From NCBI RefSeq assembly GCF_007830315.1, contig NZ_VLKJ01000002.1, positions 248,001 through 312,000 of the forward strand: DNA of 64,000 bases. The letters run 5' to 3'. Source of the stretch: Novosphingobium taihuense. Its GTDB lineage: Bacteria > Pseudomonadota > Alphaproteobacteria > Sphingomonadales > Sphingomonadaceae. The position numbers and the translations under genes are program-made. Shown one piece after another: positions 31,676 through 41,272 of this stretch (the stretch's first letter is position 1; each line of letters starts with the position of its first letter). The notes under the pieces were generated by a model, which did not search any database, had not been told where the DNA came from, and saw only the letters and a list, made by a program, of their open reading frames with translations.

Positions 31676-34141
31676 ATGGCAAAAGGGGCGCGTATCGCAT
31701 TGGGTTTGAGCGGGCTGCTGGCGGCATCGAGCCTGCTGCTGTCCGCGCAATCCGGGGCCGAGCCGGGGGTCATTGGGCCCGATGCTATCGCGCAGGATCG
31801 CGCGGCGATGGTCGAGCCGCTGCTCGATAAGTACTGCTCGCGCTGCCACAACGATTTCGATCACGTCGCCGGGCTTTCCGTGGGCGATCTCAAGGCGTCG
31901 GACCTTGTCGATGGTCGCAATGCGGAGGCGTGGGAGAAGATCCTGCGCCGCATGGCGACGGGCGAGATGCCGCCCCATTCCAAGCCGCAGCCGGAGCTTG
32001 CGCAGCGCGCCGCCGTGGTCGAATGGCTCGACAGCGCGCGGGCGCAATATGTGGCGGCGCATCCCGATCCCGGCCGCAGCGCGGTGCGCCGGTTGAACCG
32101 CACCGAATATGCAAATGCGGTGCGCGATCTGCTGGGGGTTCAGGCCGATCTTGCCCGCGCCCTGCCGCCCGACAATTCGGGCTTCGGGTTTGACAACATC
32201 GCCGACGTGCTGAGCGTCTCGCCCACGCTGATGGAGCGCTATGTCGCCGTGGCGGGCAAGGTGGCGCGGGCGGCGACGGGGCTGGTGCCCAAGCGCGCCT
32301 TTGTCACCACATGGCAGGTGCCCAAGGACGGTTCGGTGATGAACGGCGGCGTGCCTGCGTTCAACGAGCGCGCCGTCGATGCGTTTGGCGCAGGCGATCT
32401 GCCGCCGGCCTCGCGCGGGGGCACGGCGGTGCGCTATGTCGCGCGGGTTGACGGGCTTTACGATGTCGTCGCCTGGCTCAATTCCAACACAAACAACGAG
32501 ACCGACCGGCTGGTCGAGGACCGCTATTCGTTGCGCGTGGGCCTGACTGCGGGCGAGCACCGCATCGGCGTTTCGTTCCGCCGCCAGACCTGGCCGGACG
32601 AGAGCGTGCAGTTCCTGCGCAACGATACCGACTACGTGCCGCTGCCGCTGGATACGCCGAAACTGCTGCCGATGGACGTGTGGGTGGATGGCAAGCGGGC
32701 GGGCACGGTGCAGGTGCCCTCGTGGCGGATGCATCCGCGCTATTCGCAGCGCAACTATCCGCGCGACGTGCTGCAGCTGGATGTGGCGGGGCCTTATGAC
32801 GCCAAGGGCGCAGGGGTCACGCCGCAGCAGGCTGCGCTATTCCAGTGCCGTCCGCGCACTGCGGCCGAGGAAGGGCCTTGTGCGCAGGCGATCGTCTCTT
32901 CGCTGGCGCGGCGGGCGTGGCGCAGGCCGGTGACGGCGGCAGATGTGGCGCCCTTGCTGCGGATCTATGGCGCGGCAAGGGCCGGAACCAGTTTCGAGCA
33001 GGGCATCGAGGCCGCGGTGGAGGCGATCCTGGTATCGCCGCAGTTCCTGTTCGTGGTGGAAAGCCCGCCCCCTACGGGGATTTCGGGTGCGGCCTATGGC
33101 GTGTCGGACCTTGATCTGGCCACGCGGCTGGCGCTGTTCCTGTGGAGTTCGATCCCGGACGAGCGGCTGCTGGCGCTGGCCGAACAGGGGCGCTTGCGCG
33201 CGCCCGGCGTGCTCGATGCGGAGATTGCGCGGATGCTGGCCGATCCAAAGGCGCAGGCTTTGACCGACAACTTCGCCGGGCAGTGGCTCTACCTGCGCAA
33301 CCTCGATCAGCAGCGCCCGGACATCACCGAGTTTCCCGATTTCGACACGCGATTGCGCAGCGCGATGGCGACCGAGACCAGGATGTTCTTCGCCTATGTC
33401 ATGGGCGCCAACCGGCCCGTCACCGATTTCATCCGCGCCGACTATACTTTCCTCAACCAGCGGCTGGCGCGGCACTATGGCATTCCCGGAGTGAGCGGTA
33501 CGGCGTTTCGCAAGGTCAGGCTTGATCCGGCAACGATGCGCGGCGGGCTGCTCGGGCAGGCGAGCATCCTGACCGTCACGTCCTATGGCAACCACACTTC
33601 GGTGGTGAAGCGCGGCAAGTGGGTGCTCGACAACATGCTCGCCTCGCCCCCGCCACCGCCGCCGCCAGATGTGCCCGCGCTCAAAGCCGAGCATGACGGG
33701 CGCAAGCTGACTGCGCGCCAGCAGCTGGAACTGCACCGCGCCAACCCGACGTGCGCCGCCTGCCATGCCAAGATGGACCCGCTGGGCTTTGCGCTGGAAA
33801 ACTTCGACGCGGTGGGCGCGTGGCGCTCGGTCGATGCGGGGCAGGACATCGACAACACCGCCGTGCTGCCCGATGGCCGCGCGATTGCCGGGTTCACCGG
33901 GCTGCAGCAGGTGCTGATGGACCGGCGCGACGAGTTTGCGCAGGCCTTTACCGAGCGGCTGATGACCTATGCCCTCGCGCGTGGGCTGGGGCCGCAGGAC
34001 ATGCCCGCCGTCCGCGCCATCGCGCGCAAGGCGGCGCAGGAGGACTATCGCGTGCAGACCATCGTTCGGGGGATCGTGACCAGTTCGGCGTTCACGATGC
34101 GGCGTGCGCCTGCGCTGAAAGTGGCGGAGTTGAAGCGATGA
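31676..34141 (+). CDS. DUF1592-family cytochrome-like protein
   Basis: An 821-aa exported protein of the Planctomycetes-type DUF1587-DUF1592-DUF1588-DUF1585 series. An N-terminal signal peptide is followed by a heme-c motif CSRCH (residues 54-58). NRTEYANAVRDLLG marks the DUF1587 region, and a second CAACH motif precedes MDPLGFALENFD near residue 695. It overlaps the downstream DUF1552 gene (ATGA). The DUF1592/DUF1552 pair is widely co-encoded but its function is unclear; an oxidative periplasmic role is an inference from the hemes. Confidence 0.85.
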   Translation: MAKGARIALGLSGLLAASSLLLSAQSGAEPGVIGPDAIAQDRAAMVEPLLDKYCSRCHNDFDHVAGLSVGDLKASDLVDGRNAEAWEKILRRMATGEMPPHSKPQPELAQRAAVVEWLDSARAQYVAAHPDPGRSAVRRLNRTEYANAVRDLLGVQADLARALPPDNSGFGFDNIADVLSVSPTLMERYVAVAGKVARAATGLVPKRAFVTTWQVPKDGSVMNGGVPAFNERAVDAFGAGDLPPASRGGTAVRYVARVDGLYDVVAWLNSNTNNETDRLVEDRYSLRVGLTAGEHRIGVSFRRQTWPDESVQFLRNDTDYVPLPLDTPKLLPMDVWVDGKRAGTVQVPSWRMHPRYSQRNYPRDVLQLDVAGPYDAKGAGVTPQQAALFQCRPRTAAEEGPCAQAIVSSLARRAWRRPVTAADVAPLLRIYGAARAGTSFEQGIEAAVEAILVSPQFLFVVESPPPTGISGAAYGVSDLDLATRLALFLWSSIPDERLLALAEQGRLRAPGVLDAEIARMLADPKAQALTDNFAGQWLYLRNLDQQRPDITEFPDFDTRLRSAMATETRMFFAYVMGANRPVTDFIRADYTFLNQRLARHYGIPGVSGTAFRKVRLDPATMRGGLLGQASILTVTSYGNHTSVVKRGKWVLDNMLASPPPPPPPDVPALKAEHDGRKLTARQQLELHRANPTCAACHAKMDPLGFALENFDAVGAWRSVDAGQDIDNTAVLPDGRAIAGFTGLQQVLMDRRDEFAQAFTERLMTYALARGLGPQDMPAVRAIARKAAQEDYRVQTIVRGIVTSSAFTMRRAPALKVAELKR

Positions 34142-35475
34142 TCGTGCGCCGCCCTGCTCTGTCTCGTCGCACCGTGTTGCGCGGGCTTGGCACGATCATG
34201 GCGCTGCCGTTCCTCGAGGCGATGATGCCGAGCGCGAAGGCGGCGGACATTGCGCAGCGGCCCAAGCGGTTGCAGGTGTTCTATACGCCCAACGGCATGA
34301 CCATGGCCGAGTACCGGCCCGTGGGTGCGGGGGCCGAGTTTACGCTGTCGCAGACGCTTTCACCGCTTGAGCCTTTCCGGAAGGACCTGCTGTTCGTGAC
34401 AGGGCTGGGCCACCCGCAGGCGGCGGCCTTCGGGGATCGTCCGGCGGGGCATGGCCGCTCGTGCCCGGCGTTCCTTACCGGCACGCACGCGAAGCAGACC
34501 GAGGGGCCGGACATTCGCTGCGGCGTGTCGATGGACCAGGTCTTTGCGGCGCATCTGGGAGACGCGACGCAGCTTCCCTCGCTCGAACTGGGCATCGATC
34601 AGGCGAGCCTGCTGGGCAGTTGCGACATCAACTATTCCTGCGCCTATACCAACGGAATCTCGTGGGCCACGCCGACGGTGCCGCTGCCGGTGACCGCCAA
34701 TCCGCGCGACGTGTTCGAGCGGCTGTTCGGCGATGGCGAGGCGCTGGACGAGACGAGCCGGTTGGCGCAGCTGCGGCGGCAGACCTCGATCCTCGATTTC
34801 GTGCGCGACGATGCGGCGCGGCTGTCGGGCGCGCTGGGCACGGAGGACCGGCACAAGCTGGACGAATATCTCGACGCGACGCGCGCGATCGAGAAGCGGA
34901 TACAGCGGGCGCAAGGCGAACCGGCGCCGCAGGGAACTACGATGCAGGCGCCACCGGGCATTCCCGATGACTTCGCCGCGCATGTGAAGCTGATGATCGA
35001 CCTGCAGGTGCTGGCCTTGCAGGCGGACCTGACGCGGGTTGGCACTTTCATGATCGGGCGCGAGATCTCGAACCGGACCTATCCCGAAATCGGCGTGCCG
35101 GATTCGCACCACATGCTCAGCCATCATGGCAAGAACCCCGAAAAGATGGCCAAGCTGGCGCTGATCAACCGCTATCACATGAGCTTCTTCGCCTACATGC
35201 TGCAGCGGCTGAAAGAGGTGCGCGACGGCGAAGGATCGCTGCTCGATACCATGCTGGTGCTGCGCGGATCGGCGTTCGGGGATTCGAACGACCACGATTT
35301 CATGGACTTGCCGGTGATCGTGGGCGGCGGGCTGGTGCAGGGCGGGCGGCACATGACCGTGGCACAGGGGACGTCGATGTCGGACCTGATGCTGGCCGGG
35401 CTGAACCTGCTGGGCGTGCCGGCGACGAAGTTCGGAGACAGCAGCGGGCCATTGAAGGGCCTCGCCGATGCTTGA
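34138..35475 (+). CDS. DUF1552 domain protein, Tat-like leader
   Basis: A 445-aa protein of the DUF1552 family. The N-terminus (MIVRRPALSRRTVLRGLG) is a twin-arginine signal, suggesting export of a folded, cofactor-bearing protein. Conserved segments include LFVTGLGHPQAA, TGTHAKQTEG, FLTGTH and SYGFGDSNDHD-like blocks, as seen in sulfatase-like folds. It is translationally coupled upstream to the DUF1592 gene and overlaps the ankyrin gene by 8 bp. Function unknown. Confidence 0.82.
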   Translation: MIVRRPALSRRTVLRGLGTIMALPFLEAMMPSAKAADIAQRPKRLQVFYTPNGMTMAEYRPVGAGAEFTLSQTLSPLEPFRKDLLFVTGLGHPQAAAFGDRPAGHGRSCPAFLTGTHAKQTEGPDIRCGVSMDQVFAAHLGDATQLPSLELGIDQASLLGSCDINYSCAYTNGISWATPTVPLPVTANPRDVFERLFGDGEALDETSRLAQLRRQTSILDFVRDDAARLSGALGTEDRHKLDEYLDATRAIEKRIQRAQGEPAPQGTTMQAPPGIPDDFAAHVKLMIDLQVLALQADLTRVGTFMIGREISNRTYPEIGVPDSHHMLSHHGKNPEKMAKLALINRYHMSFFAYMLQRLKEVRDGEGSLLDTMLVLRGSAFGDSNDHDFMDLPVIVGGGLVQGGRHMTVAQGTSMSDLMLAGLNLLGVPATKFGDSSGPLKGLADA

Positions 35476-36772
35476 GCTTGTCGCCGGGTTGCTGCTCGCA
35501 GGCGCCTCGCCAGTGGCCGAGGCCATCGCGGCGGACGATGCGGCGGCCTTGCAGGCCGCGCTGGCGGGCGGGGCCGATGCCAATGCGCCGCTCGAATACG
35601 GCGAAAGCCCGCTTGCCCGCGCGGTCGAGGTTCAGGACCTGGCGCTGGTGGCAGCGTTGCTGGGCGCGGGCGCGAAACCGAACCTTGCCGATGTGAACGG
35701 GCTGACGCCGCTGGCGCTGGCTTGCGAGCGGGGAAATCCGGCGATTGTCTCGGCGCTGCTCAAGGCCGGTGCCGATCCGCGCAGGGCCGGGGCGGAAGGG
35801 GCCTGGCCGCTGGCACTCTGCGCGCGGTTTGCACCGCCTGAGACTGTGGCGGCGCTGCTGGCCAAGGGGGCGAAGGCTGATGCGCCCGATCCGCGCGGGC
35901 AGACGCCGCTGATGTGGGCGGCTTCGGCGGGCAAGGCCGATGCGGTGGCGCTGCTGGTCAAGGCAGGGGCCAAGGTCAACCGGGTGACGCCCGCCGGGTT
36001 CACGCCGCTGTTCTTCGCCATCGCGGGCGGGAATGTGGATGCGGTGGCGCTGCTGGTGGATGCGGGCGCCGATCTGGGCCATCGCGGGCCGGAGAATACC
36101 AGCGCGCTGCAACTGGCGCTCTACCAGAAGAACTGGGCGGCGGCCGAGCTGCTGATGGCGCGTGAACGCTGGGACCTTGCCGAGATCGACCGCAACGGCA
36201 ACCGCCCGCTGCACGTTGCCGCGGCGGCGGGGCAGGGTTCGTTGGTGGCGGCGCTGCTGCGCGCCGGGGCCGATGCCAATGGCCTGACCGGACCTTCGCG
36301 GATCACCTGGGTGACCGAGGCGAACTTTGGCGTGGCGCCGCCGCCCAAATCTCCAACTCCCCCCCTGATCTCCGCAGCAGAAGGGGGGCAGGCCGGGGCC
36401 ATGCGGCAACTCATAGAGGCAGGGGCACAGCGCGGGGCGGTGCTCGACAATGGTACCAACGTCCTCCTCGCCGCCGCTTCGAGCCGCAGTCCGGATGCGC
36501 TCGAATATGCGCTGACGCTCGCCCCCGATGTGACGTTTGCCGATGCCAACGGCATGACCGCACTGCACCGCGTGCTGGGCGGCGCGTGGCATCCGGGGCT
36601 TGAGCGGATGCTCCGCCTGCTTGCCGCCAGGCGCGCGCGCACCGACCTTGCCGACAAGTCTGGCCGCACGCCGGAGACGATGGCCGAGGGTGGCCTTGCC
36701 ACGGTGCGCGAGGTCTATGCCAAGGTCTTTCCCCAAAAGCCGCCTTCCGCGCTGGCGCTGAAGCCGCTTTGA
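35468..36772 (+). CDS. secreted ankyrin-repeat protein
   Basis: A 434-aa protein with a short N-terminal leader and about nine ankyrin repeats (for example GANPNLADVNGLTPLALAC-type units at 33-residue spacing). It starts within the end of the DUF1552 gene, forming a three-gene operon with DUF1592/DUF1552. Probably a periplasmic scaffold or inhibitor for those proteins (inference). Confidence 0.8.
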   Translation: MLELVAGLLLAGASPVAEAIAADDAAALQAALAGGADANAPLEYGESPLARAVEVQDLALVAALLGAGAKPNLADVNGLTPLALACERGNPAIVSALLKAGADPRRAGAEGAWPLALCARFAPPETVAALLAKGAKADAPDPRGQTPLMWAASAGKADAVALLVKAGAKVNRVTPAGFTPLFFAIAGGNVDAVALLVDAGADLGHRGPENTSALQLALYQKNWAAAELLMARERWDLAEIDRNGNRPLHVAAAAGQGSLVAALLRAGADANGLTGPSRITWVTEANFGVAPPPKSPTPPLISAAEGGQAGAMRQLIEAGAQRGAVLDNGTNVLLAAASSRSPDALEYALTLAPDVTFADANGMTALHRVLGGAWHPGLERMLRLLAARRARTDLADKSGRTPETMAEGGLATVREVYAKVFPQKPPSALALKPL

Positions 36773-36801
36773 TCTGCCCGTTCTATCGAGGAACCCGACC
36801 C

Positions 36802-37251
36802 ATGATCCGATCCGCCGTTCTTGCCCTTGCCCTTGCTGCCACTGGCGCGTCTTTCGCCATCGCCGCATCTCCCGCCGATACGATTGCGGCGCGGCAGGCG
36901 AACTTCAAGAAGATGGGCGGGGCGATGAAGGTGATCAAGGACGAACTGGCAGGCGGGGCGGACAAGGCCAGGATGGTGGGCGCGGCCCGGACGATTGCCG
37001 CGATGGCGCGCGCGCAAGGCCCGTTGTTCCCCAAGGGCACCGGCCCCGGCGCGGGCGTGAAGACCGACGCGCTCCCCGCGATCTGGACCGACCGTGCGAC
37101 GTTTGATGGTCATGCGCGCAAGCTGATTGCCGAGGCGGACAAGCTGGTGGCCGTGGCGGGCAGCGGCAATGCGGCTGCGGTGGGCGCGCAGTTCAAGGCG
37201 GTTGGCGGCACGTGCGGCGGGTGCCACAAGGCGTTCCGCGCCGACGATTGA
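36802..37251 (+). CDS. cytochrome c-prime family protein
   Basis: A 149-aa periplasmic class II c-type cytochrome. It has a signal peptide (about residues 1-22), a four-helix bundle, and a single CGGCH heme motif at 138-142 close to the C-terminus, the typical place for cytochrome c-prime/c556. Its neighbour is a b-type membrane cytochrome, so it probably exchanges electrons with it. Confidence 0.85.
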   Translation: MIRSAVLALALAATGASFAIAASPADTIAARQANFKKMGGAMKVIKDELAGGADKARMVGAARTIAAMARAQGPLFPKGTGPGAGVKTDALPAIWTDRATFDGHARKLIAEADKLVAVAGSGNAAAVGAQFKAVGGTCGGCHKAFRADD

Positions 37252-37277
37252 TCCGGTGCGGAACGAAGGGGCGATCT

Positions 37278-37949
37278 GTGACTGAAGTTGCGACGGGCAA
37301 GGTTCGGGTTTGGGACGTGCCGGTGCGGTTGTTTCACTGGTCGTTGCTGGGGCTGTTCTGCTTTTCGTGGTGGAGCGGGGAGAACCATGAGATGGACTGG
37401 CACCGGCAGTCGGGCCTGCTGGTGCTGACGTTGCTGCTGTTCCGCCTGTTCTGGGGCCTGGTCGGATCGCGCACCGCGCGGTTTGCGCAGTTCCTGAAAG
37501 GCCCGCGCGAAGTCATCGCCTATGTACGCAAGGCGGGCGACGAACATGCCACCGACGGGCACAATCCGCTGGGCGGGTGGAGTGTGGCGGCGCTGTTGCT
37601 GGTGCTGCTGACGCTGGTTGGCGCAGGGCTGTTCGCGGTCGATGTGGACGGTTTGGAGTCAGGTCCGCTGGCCGATTACATCAGCTTCGATGCGGGGCGG
37701 CAGGCTTCGGAGATCCACGAAATCGCGTTCAAGCTGGCGCTCGGGCTGGTCGGTTTGCACGTCTGCGCGATCGGCTATTACCAGTTCCTCGTCGGCCGTG
37801 ACCTCGTCAGCCCGATGATCACCGGCAAGCGCGAGCTGGCGCCGGGCGAGAGCGTGGACGGGGTGCGCTGGTCACCCCTGCGGGCGCTCATCGGGCTTGC
37901 CGTGATCGCCGCGCTGGTCTGGGCGGTGTCGAAGGGCTTTCGCGTCTAG
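37278..37949 (+). CDS. cytochrome b561-family membrane protein
   Basis: A 223-aa di-heme b-type cytochrome of the Ni-hydrogenase-type/b561 group with four membrane helices. Heme-ligand histidines are visible in VRLFHWSLLG, MDWHRQSG, EIHEIAFKL and VGLHVCAIG. It begins at GTG 37278 and follows the cytochrome c-prime gene by 26 bp. Together they form a small electron-transfer module that could serve the DUF1592 heme protein upstream. Confidence 0.82.
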   Translation: MTEVATGKVRVWDVPVRLFHWSLLGLFCFSWWSGENHEMDWHRQSGLLVLTLLLFRLFWGLVGSRTARFAQFLKGPREVIAYVRKAGDEHATDGHNPLGGWSVAALLLVLLTLVGAGLFAVDVDGLESGPLADYISFDAGRQASEIHEIAFKLALGLVGLHVCAIGYYQFLVGRDLVSPMITGKRELAPGESVDGVRWSPLRALIGLAVIAALVWAVSKGFRV

Positions 37950-38488
37950 GCCAGGCGCTCGGGCACGGCCTGTGCTTCTTCGGCAAGCGTATCGGCGGTC
38001 ATCACCGCTTCCCACGGGAACACGAACCAGCGCTTGTCCTGGGCGCGGTCGATCACTTCGGCGGTGTAATCGACGCGGGCCTGCGAGCGGCAGTTGTCCA
38101 TCAGCACGGCGAAGCGCAGGTTTTCCTTGTTGCAGCCGAAATCGGCCAGCAGCTTGCGGATATAGACGATGGTGCCGCCGCTGTCGTTGATGTCGTCAAC
38201 GAAGAGCAGGCGCGTGCCATCGGCGGATTTGCCCGCGACCTTGCCCAGCAGCTCGTCGGCAAAGCCGGGGACTTTCGAGGAATGGTCGATCGAGAGCATC
38301 GGCACTTGCAGTTCGTGGCTGATATAGACCGCCGGGACGAGGCCGCCGCGCCCGATGCCGATGATGAAATCGGGCTTCCAGCTGTCAGCCGCCAAAGTCC
38401 GCGAAAGGCCGCGTACCTTGGCGAGGAAGTCCTCGTAAGCGATGTAGTTGAGCACCGGAGCGGCAGAAGTGGTCGCGGAATCGGGCAT
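37946..38488 (-). CDS. purine phosphoribosyltransferase
   Basis: A 180-aa type I phosphoribosyltransferase, resembling xanthine-guanine phosphoribosyltransferase-like proteins. The PRPP loop LLFVDDINDSGGT is at about 97-109 and FIIGIGRGGLVPA precedes it. It would convert a purine base plus PRPP to the nucleotide, a salvage route beside the catabolic cluster. The start is placed at 38488 (MPDSATTS) because the longer frame adds a basic, unconserved leader. It ends 4 bp into the b561 gene, convergent. Confidence 0.8.
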   Translation of the reverse strand: MPDSATTSAAPVLNYIAYEDFLAKVRGLSRTLAADSWKPDFIIGIGRGGLVPAVYISHELQVPMLSIDHSSKVPGFADELLGKVAGKSADGTRLLFVDDINDSGGTIVYIRKLLADFGCNKENLRFAVLMDNCRSQARVDYTAEVIDRAQDKRWFVFPWEAVMTADTLAEEAQAVPERLA

Positions 38489-38605
38489 GACCGGACGATA
38501 CCTTGGCAGATGTACAAGATTCGCGGGGTATCGCCTGGAGCGGCGTGGGGCAATCGCCGTTCCCACGTCTTTTTGGGTTTTGCCTGACCTGCCGCGTGCG
38601 GACGC

Positions 38606-38640
38606 TCTGGATTGCTTCGCTTCGCTCGTAATGACGATGG
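38606..38640. repeat. partial REP-like element
   Basis: CTTCGCTTCGCTCGTAATGACGATGG resembles the right half of the inverted repeat at 12690-12727. It lies between two leftward genes. Confidence 0.4.
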
Positions 38641-38644
38641 GGTG

Positions 38645-39577
38645 TTACGCCCCGAGCGGGCTCATCGCGGCGGGATAGGCGAGCTGGCCGAAGGCGGTCT
38701 GCATTTCGCCCAGCACGATGTCGGCCGCGTAAGTCGGCGGGCGGGCGGTGGCGGTGCACAGGGCGAGCGTCATCGGGCGCAGGACGGGGTCGGAAATGCG
38801 GGTGAACGAGAGAAGGCCTGCGCGGACTTCGGTCATCACGTCCAGCGAGGTGAGGATGCCGATGCCGACGCCTTGCAGCACCAGCGACGTGATCATCTGG
38901 ATGTTGTTGCTCGTCGCCTTCTTGTCGAGCGTGGCGCGGGTGGTGCCTTCGAGCACGGCGATCTGCTGATGGACGGCGAGTGCATTGGAGGGGACGACGA
39001 CGGGCGAGCCGATGCAGGCGGAAAAGCGCGCCTCGGCCTGCTGGCCGAAGGGGTGGCCGGCAGGCGTGATGAAGCCGAGGTGGACATCTACGAAGGCGCG
39101 CACGGTGATGTCGCGGAAGGATTCGGGATCGAAGAAGATGCCGAAATCGACCTCGTTGCTGGCGATCATGCGGCGGACCTGATCGTTGCCGGTGACCTTC
39201 ACATCGATGGTGATGCCGGGGTAGCGGCTCTGGATTGCCTGGATCGCGGCGGGGATCACGCCCTTGGCCAGCGCATCGATCACCGCGATTTCAACGTGGC
39301 CGCGCTTCAGTCCGCGCAAGTCCTCGATCTGGGCGCGCACTTCGGAAAGGCTCTTCTGCCAGCGCCCGCCTGCGGCCATCATGATCTCTCCCGCAGAGGT
39401 CAGGCGCAGGCCGGTGGGCAGGCGCTCGAACAGGGGCATGCCGATCTCGGCCTCGACGTTGAGGATCTGGCGATCGATCGCCGAGGCCGAGACGTTGAGC
39501 TCGTCCGCCGCCTTGCGGATCGAGCCGAGGCGGCCGACCGCGAGGAAATAGCGCAGGAAGCGGGAGAATGCTGGCAC
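38645..39577 (-). CDS. LysR-type transcriptional regulator
   Basis: A 310-aa LysR-type regulator: winged HTH at about 5-65 (LGSIRKAADELNVSASAIDRQILNVEAEIG) and a substrate-binding effector domain. It begins with GTG at 39577 and is divergent from the secreted adenosine deaminase gene, so it is the natural candidate regulator of the purine cluster. Its own leader contains one arm of the GGACTTGACC/GGTCAAGTCC inverted repeat. Confidence 0.88.
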   Translation of the reverse strand: MPAFSRFLRYFLAVGRLGSIRKAADELNVSASAIDRQILNVEAEIGMPLFERLPTGLRLTSAGEIMMAAGGRWQKSLSEVRAQIEDLRGLKRGHVEIAVIDALAKGVIPAAIQAIQSRYPGITIDVKVTGNDQVRRMIASNEVDFGIFFDPESFRDITVRAFVDVHLGFITPAGHPFGQQAEARFSACIGSPVVVPSNALAVHQQIAVLEGTTRATLDKKATSNNIQMITSLVLQGVGIGILTSLDVMTEVRAGLLSFTRISDPVLRPMTLALCTATARPPTYAADIVLGEMQTAFGQLAYPAAMSPLGA

Positions 39578-39703
39578 CGGACTTGACCCCTTTAACCCTA
39601 CCTAATTTTTGCAACGGCCTGTGGGATTCATTGCGTTTGTGTGGATCAGGTCAAGTCCTTAGGCAAAACCTATCGCATTTTTCGCGATGGAGGGTTCGCA
39701 GAC
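39578..39703. promoter_or_regulatory. divergent LysR-ada control region
   Basis: A 126-bp region. GGACTTGACC (39579-39588) and GGTCAAGTCC (39649-39658) form a perfect 10-bp inverted repeat around it, giving each divergent gene the same GGTCAAGTCC in its leader. Between them sits the GCAACG-N14-TTGCGTT element described separately. Confidence 0.65.
39606..39638 (+). promoter_or_regulatory. candidate purine-cluster operator, site 1
   Basis: TTTTTGCAACG, then TGTG, then TCATTGCGTT, with 14 bases between GCAACG and TTGCGT. The same composite element with identical spacing occurs at 47912-47944, directly upstream of the SBF-AtzG gene. Likely bound by the divergent LysR-type protein (inference). 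Confidence 0.6.
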
Positions 39704-41272
39704 ATGGCAGGGGTCAAGACGGCAGCAGGCTGGCGTGCGCACATGCGCGGCGCAGCTGTCTTTGCCGTTCTGGCGCTGGGAATTTCCCCGGCCTTGGCCG
39801 AGACGCTGCCGCTCGATCCGGCGCGCGAGGCGGCGGTTGCGGCGCTGATCGACAAGGCCAGGGCGAGCCCGCCCGCACTGCGGGTCCTGCTGCGCGGGAT
39901 GCCCAAGGGTGGCGACCTGCACAATCATCTGGGCGGTGCGATCTATGCCGAGGATTTTCTCGAATGGGCGGGCGACAAGGGCTTCTGCGTCAAGGCCGAT
40001 GGCCTCAGCGTGGAGCCGCCGCCGTGCCCGGCGGAGCGCACCATTGCGCGGTTTTCGGTTGCTGACGAATTCGGCTACGACCGTCTGGTCAATGCCATGT
40101 CCACGCGCGGCTGGCAGCGCGGAGTCGGCCGCAACGACGTGAGCGGGCACAACCAGTTCTTCGGTTCATTCAGCCGGTTCGGGCCGATTGCGGGCGAGAA
40201 CGCGAAGATGCTGGCGGCGGCGCGACGGATCGCGGCGGGCGACAATCTTTCCTACCTCGAGCTGGATCACAACACGACCACGCTTTCCGCGAGCTTTGCC
40301 GCTGCGCCTGCGGGAGAGCTGGACGCGGCGGGGCTGGAGGCGCGCTATGCCGCCGAGGTCAAGGCCTTGGCGCCGCTGATCCCGGCGGCGCGCAAGGAGC
40401 TGGACGCCGACGAGGCCGAGGCGGGGAAGGCGATGGCCTGCGGCACGCCACGCGCCGAGCCGGGGTGCAAGGTGGCAGTGCATTACCTGTTCCAGGCGAT
40501 GCGCGCGCTGCCGCCGACATATGTTTATCGCTCGCTGATCCTCGGATTTCTGATGGTCGAGGCCGATCCGCGCTTTGTCGGCGTGAATATCGTCATGCCT
40601 GAGGACGCCTACCCAGCGCGGCGTGACTACAGGCTGCACATGGCGATGATCCGCCTGCTGGCGAAGAAGCATCCATCCGTGAAGCTGACGCTCCATGCAG
40701 GCGAGGTGACGCTGGGCCTCGTGCCGCCGCAGGACTTGCGCGACCATATCGAGCAGGCGGTGGCAGCAGGCGCGAAGCGCATCGGCCACGGCACCGGCAT
40801 CGCCTTCGAGGACAACGCCGAGGCGACCATGGCGCGGATGGCGCGCGAGGGCGTGGCGGTGGAGATCAACCTTTCGAGCAACGACGTGATCCTTGGCGTG
40901 AAGGGCGCTGACCATCCGCTGAACCTCTATCGCGCGCATGGCGTGCCGGTGGTGCTTTCGACCGACGATCAGGGCGTGCTGCGCTCTGACATGACCAATG
41001 AATACGTTCGCGCGGTGACCGAGCAGGGGCTGGGCTATGCCGAGCTGAAGAAAATCGCACGGGCAGGGCTGCACTATGCATTCCTGCCGGGCGAGGCGCT
41101 GTGGGCCGATGTGGCGGGGCTGAAGCCGGTGGCGGCGTGCGCCGACCTCGCCGCGCCCTCATGCGCAAAGTTCCTGTCTGCAAACGAAAAAGCGCGCCTT
41201 CAGGCCGATCTCGAGCAGCGCTTTGCCGCTTACGAGACCGTGCGGCTGGCGCGCGCGGCAGGGGAGAATTGA
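39704..41272 (+). CDS. secreted adenosine deaminase-family enzyme
   Basis: A 522-aa adenosine deaminase-superfamily protein with signal peptide (about residues 1-34, ending SPALA). The zinc site is HNHLGG near 70-75, HAGEV and IGHGTGI mark the later strand ends, and LSTDDQGV carries the catalytic Asp pair. Enzymes of this type deaminate adenosine or similar nucleosides to inosine. Its signal peptide and neighbourhood with a TonB receptor place it in the periplasm. The long length compared with cytosolic Add comes from the leader and an insertion at about 140-215. A GGAGGG site precedes 39704. Confidence 0.85.
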   Translation: MAGVKTAAGWRAHMRGAAVFAVLALGISPALAETLPLDPAREAAVAALIDKARASPPALRVLLRGMPKGGDLHNHLGGAIYAEDFLEWAGDKGFCVKADGLSVEPPPCPAERTIARFSVADEFGYDRLVNAMSTRGWQRGVGRNDVSGHNQFFGSFSRFGPIAGENAKMLAAARRIAAGDNLSYLELDHNTTTLSASFAAAPAGELDAAGLEARYAAEVKALAPLIPAARKELDADEAEAGKAMACGTPRAEPGCKVAVHYLFQAMRALPPTYVYRSLILGFLMVEADPRFVGVNIVMPEDAYPARRDYRLHMAMIRLLAKKHPSVKLTLHAGEVTLGLVPPQDLRDHIEQAVAAGAKRIGHGTGIAFEDNAEATMARMAREGVAVEINLSSNDVILGVKGADHPLNLYRAHGVPVVLSTDDQGVLRSDMTNEYVRAVTEQGLGYAELKKIARAGLHYAFLPGEALWADVAGLKPVAACADLAAPSCAKFLSANEKARLQADLEQRFAAYETVRLARAAGEN

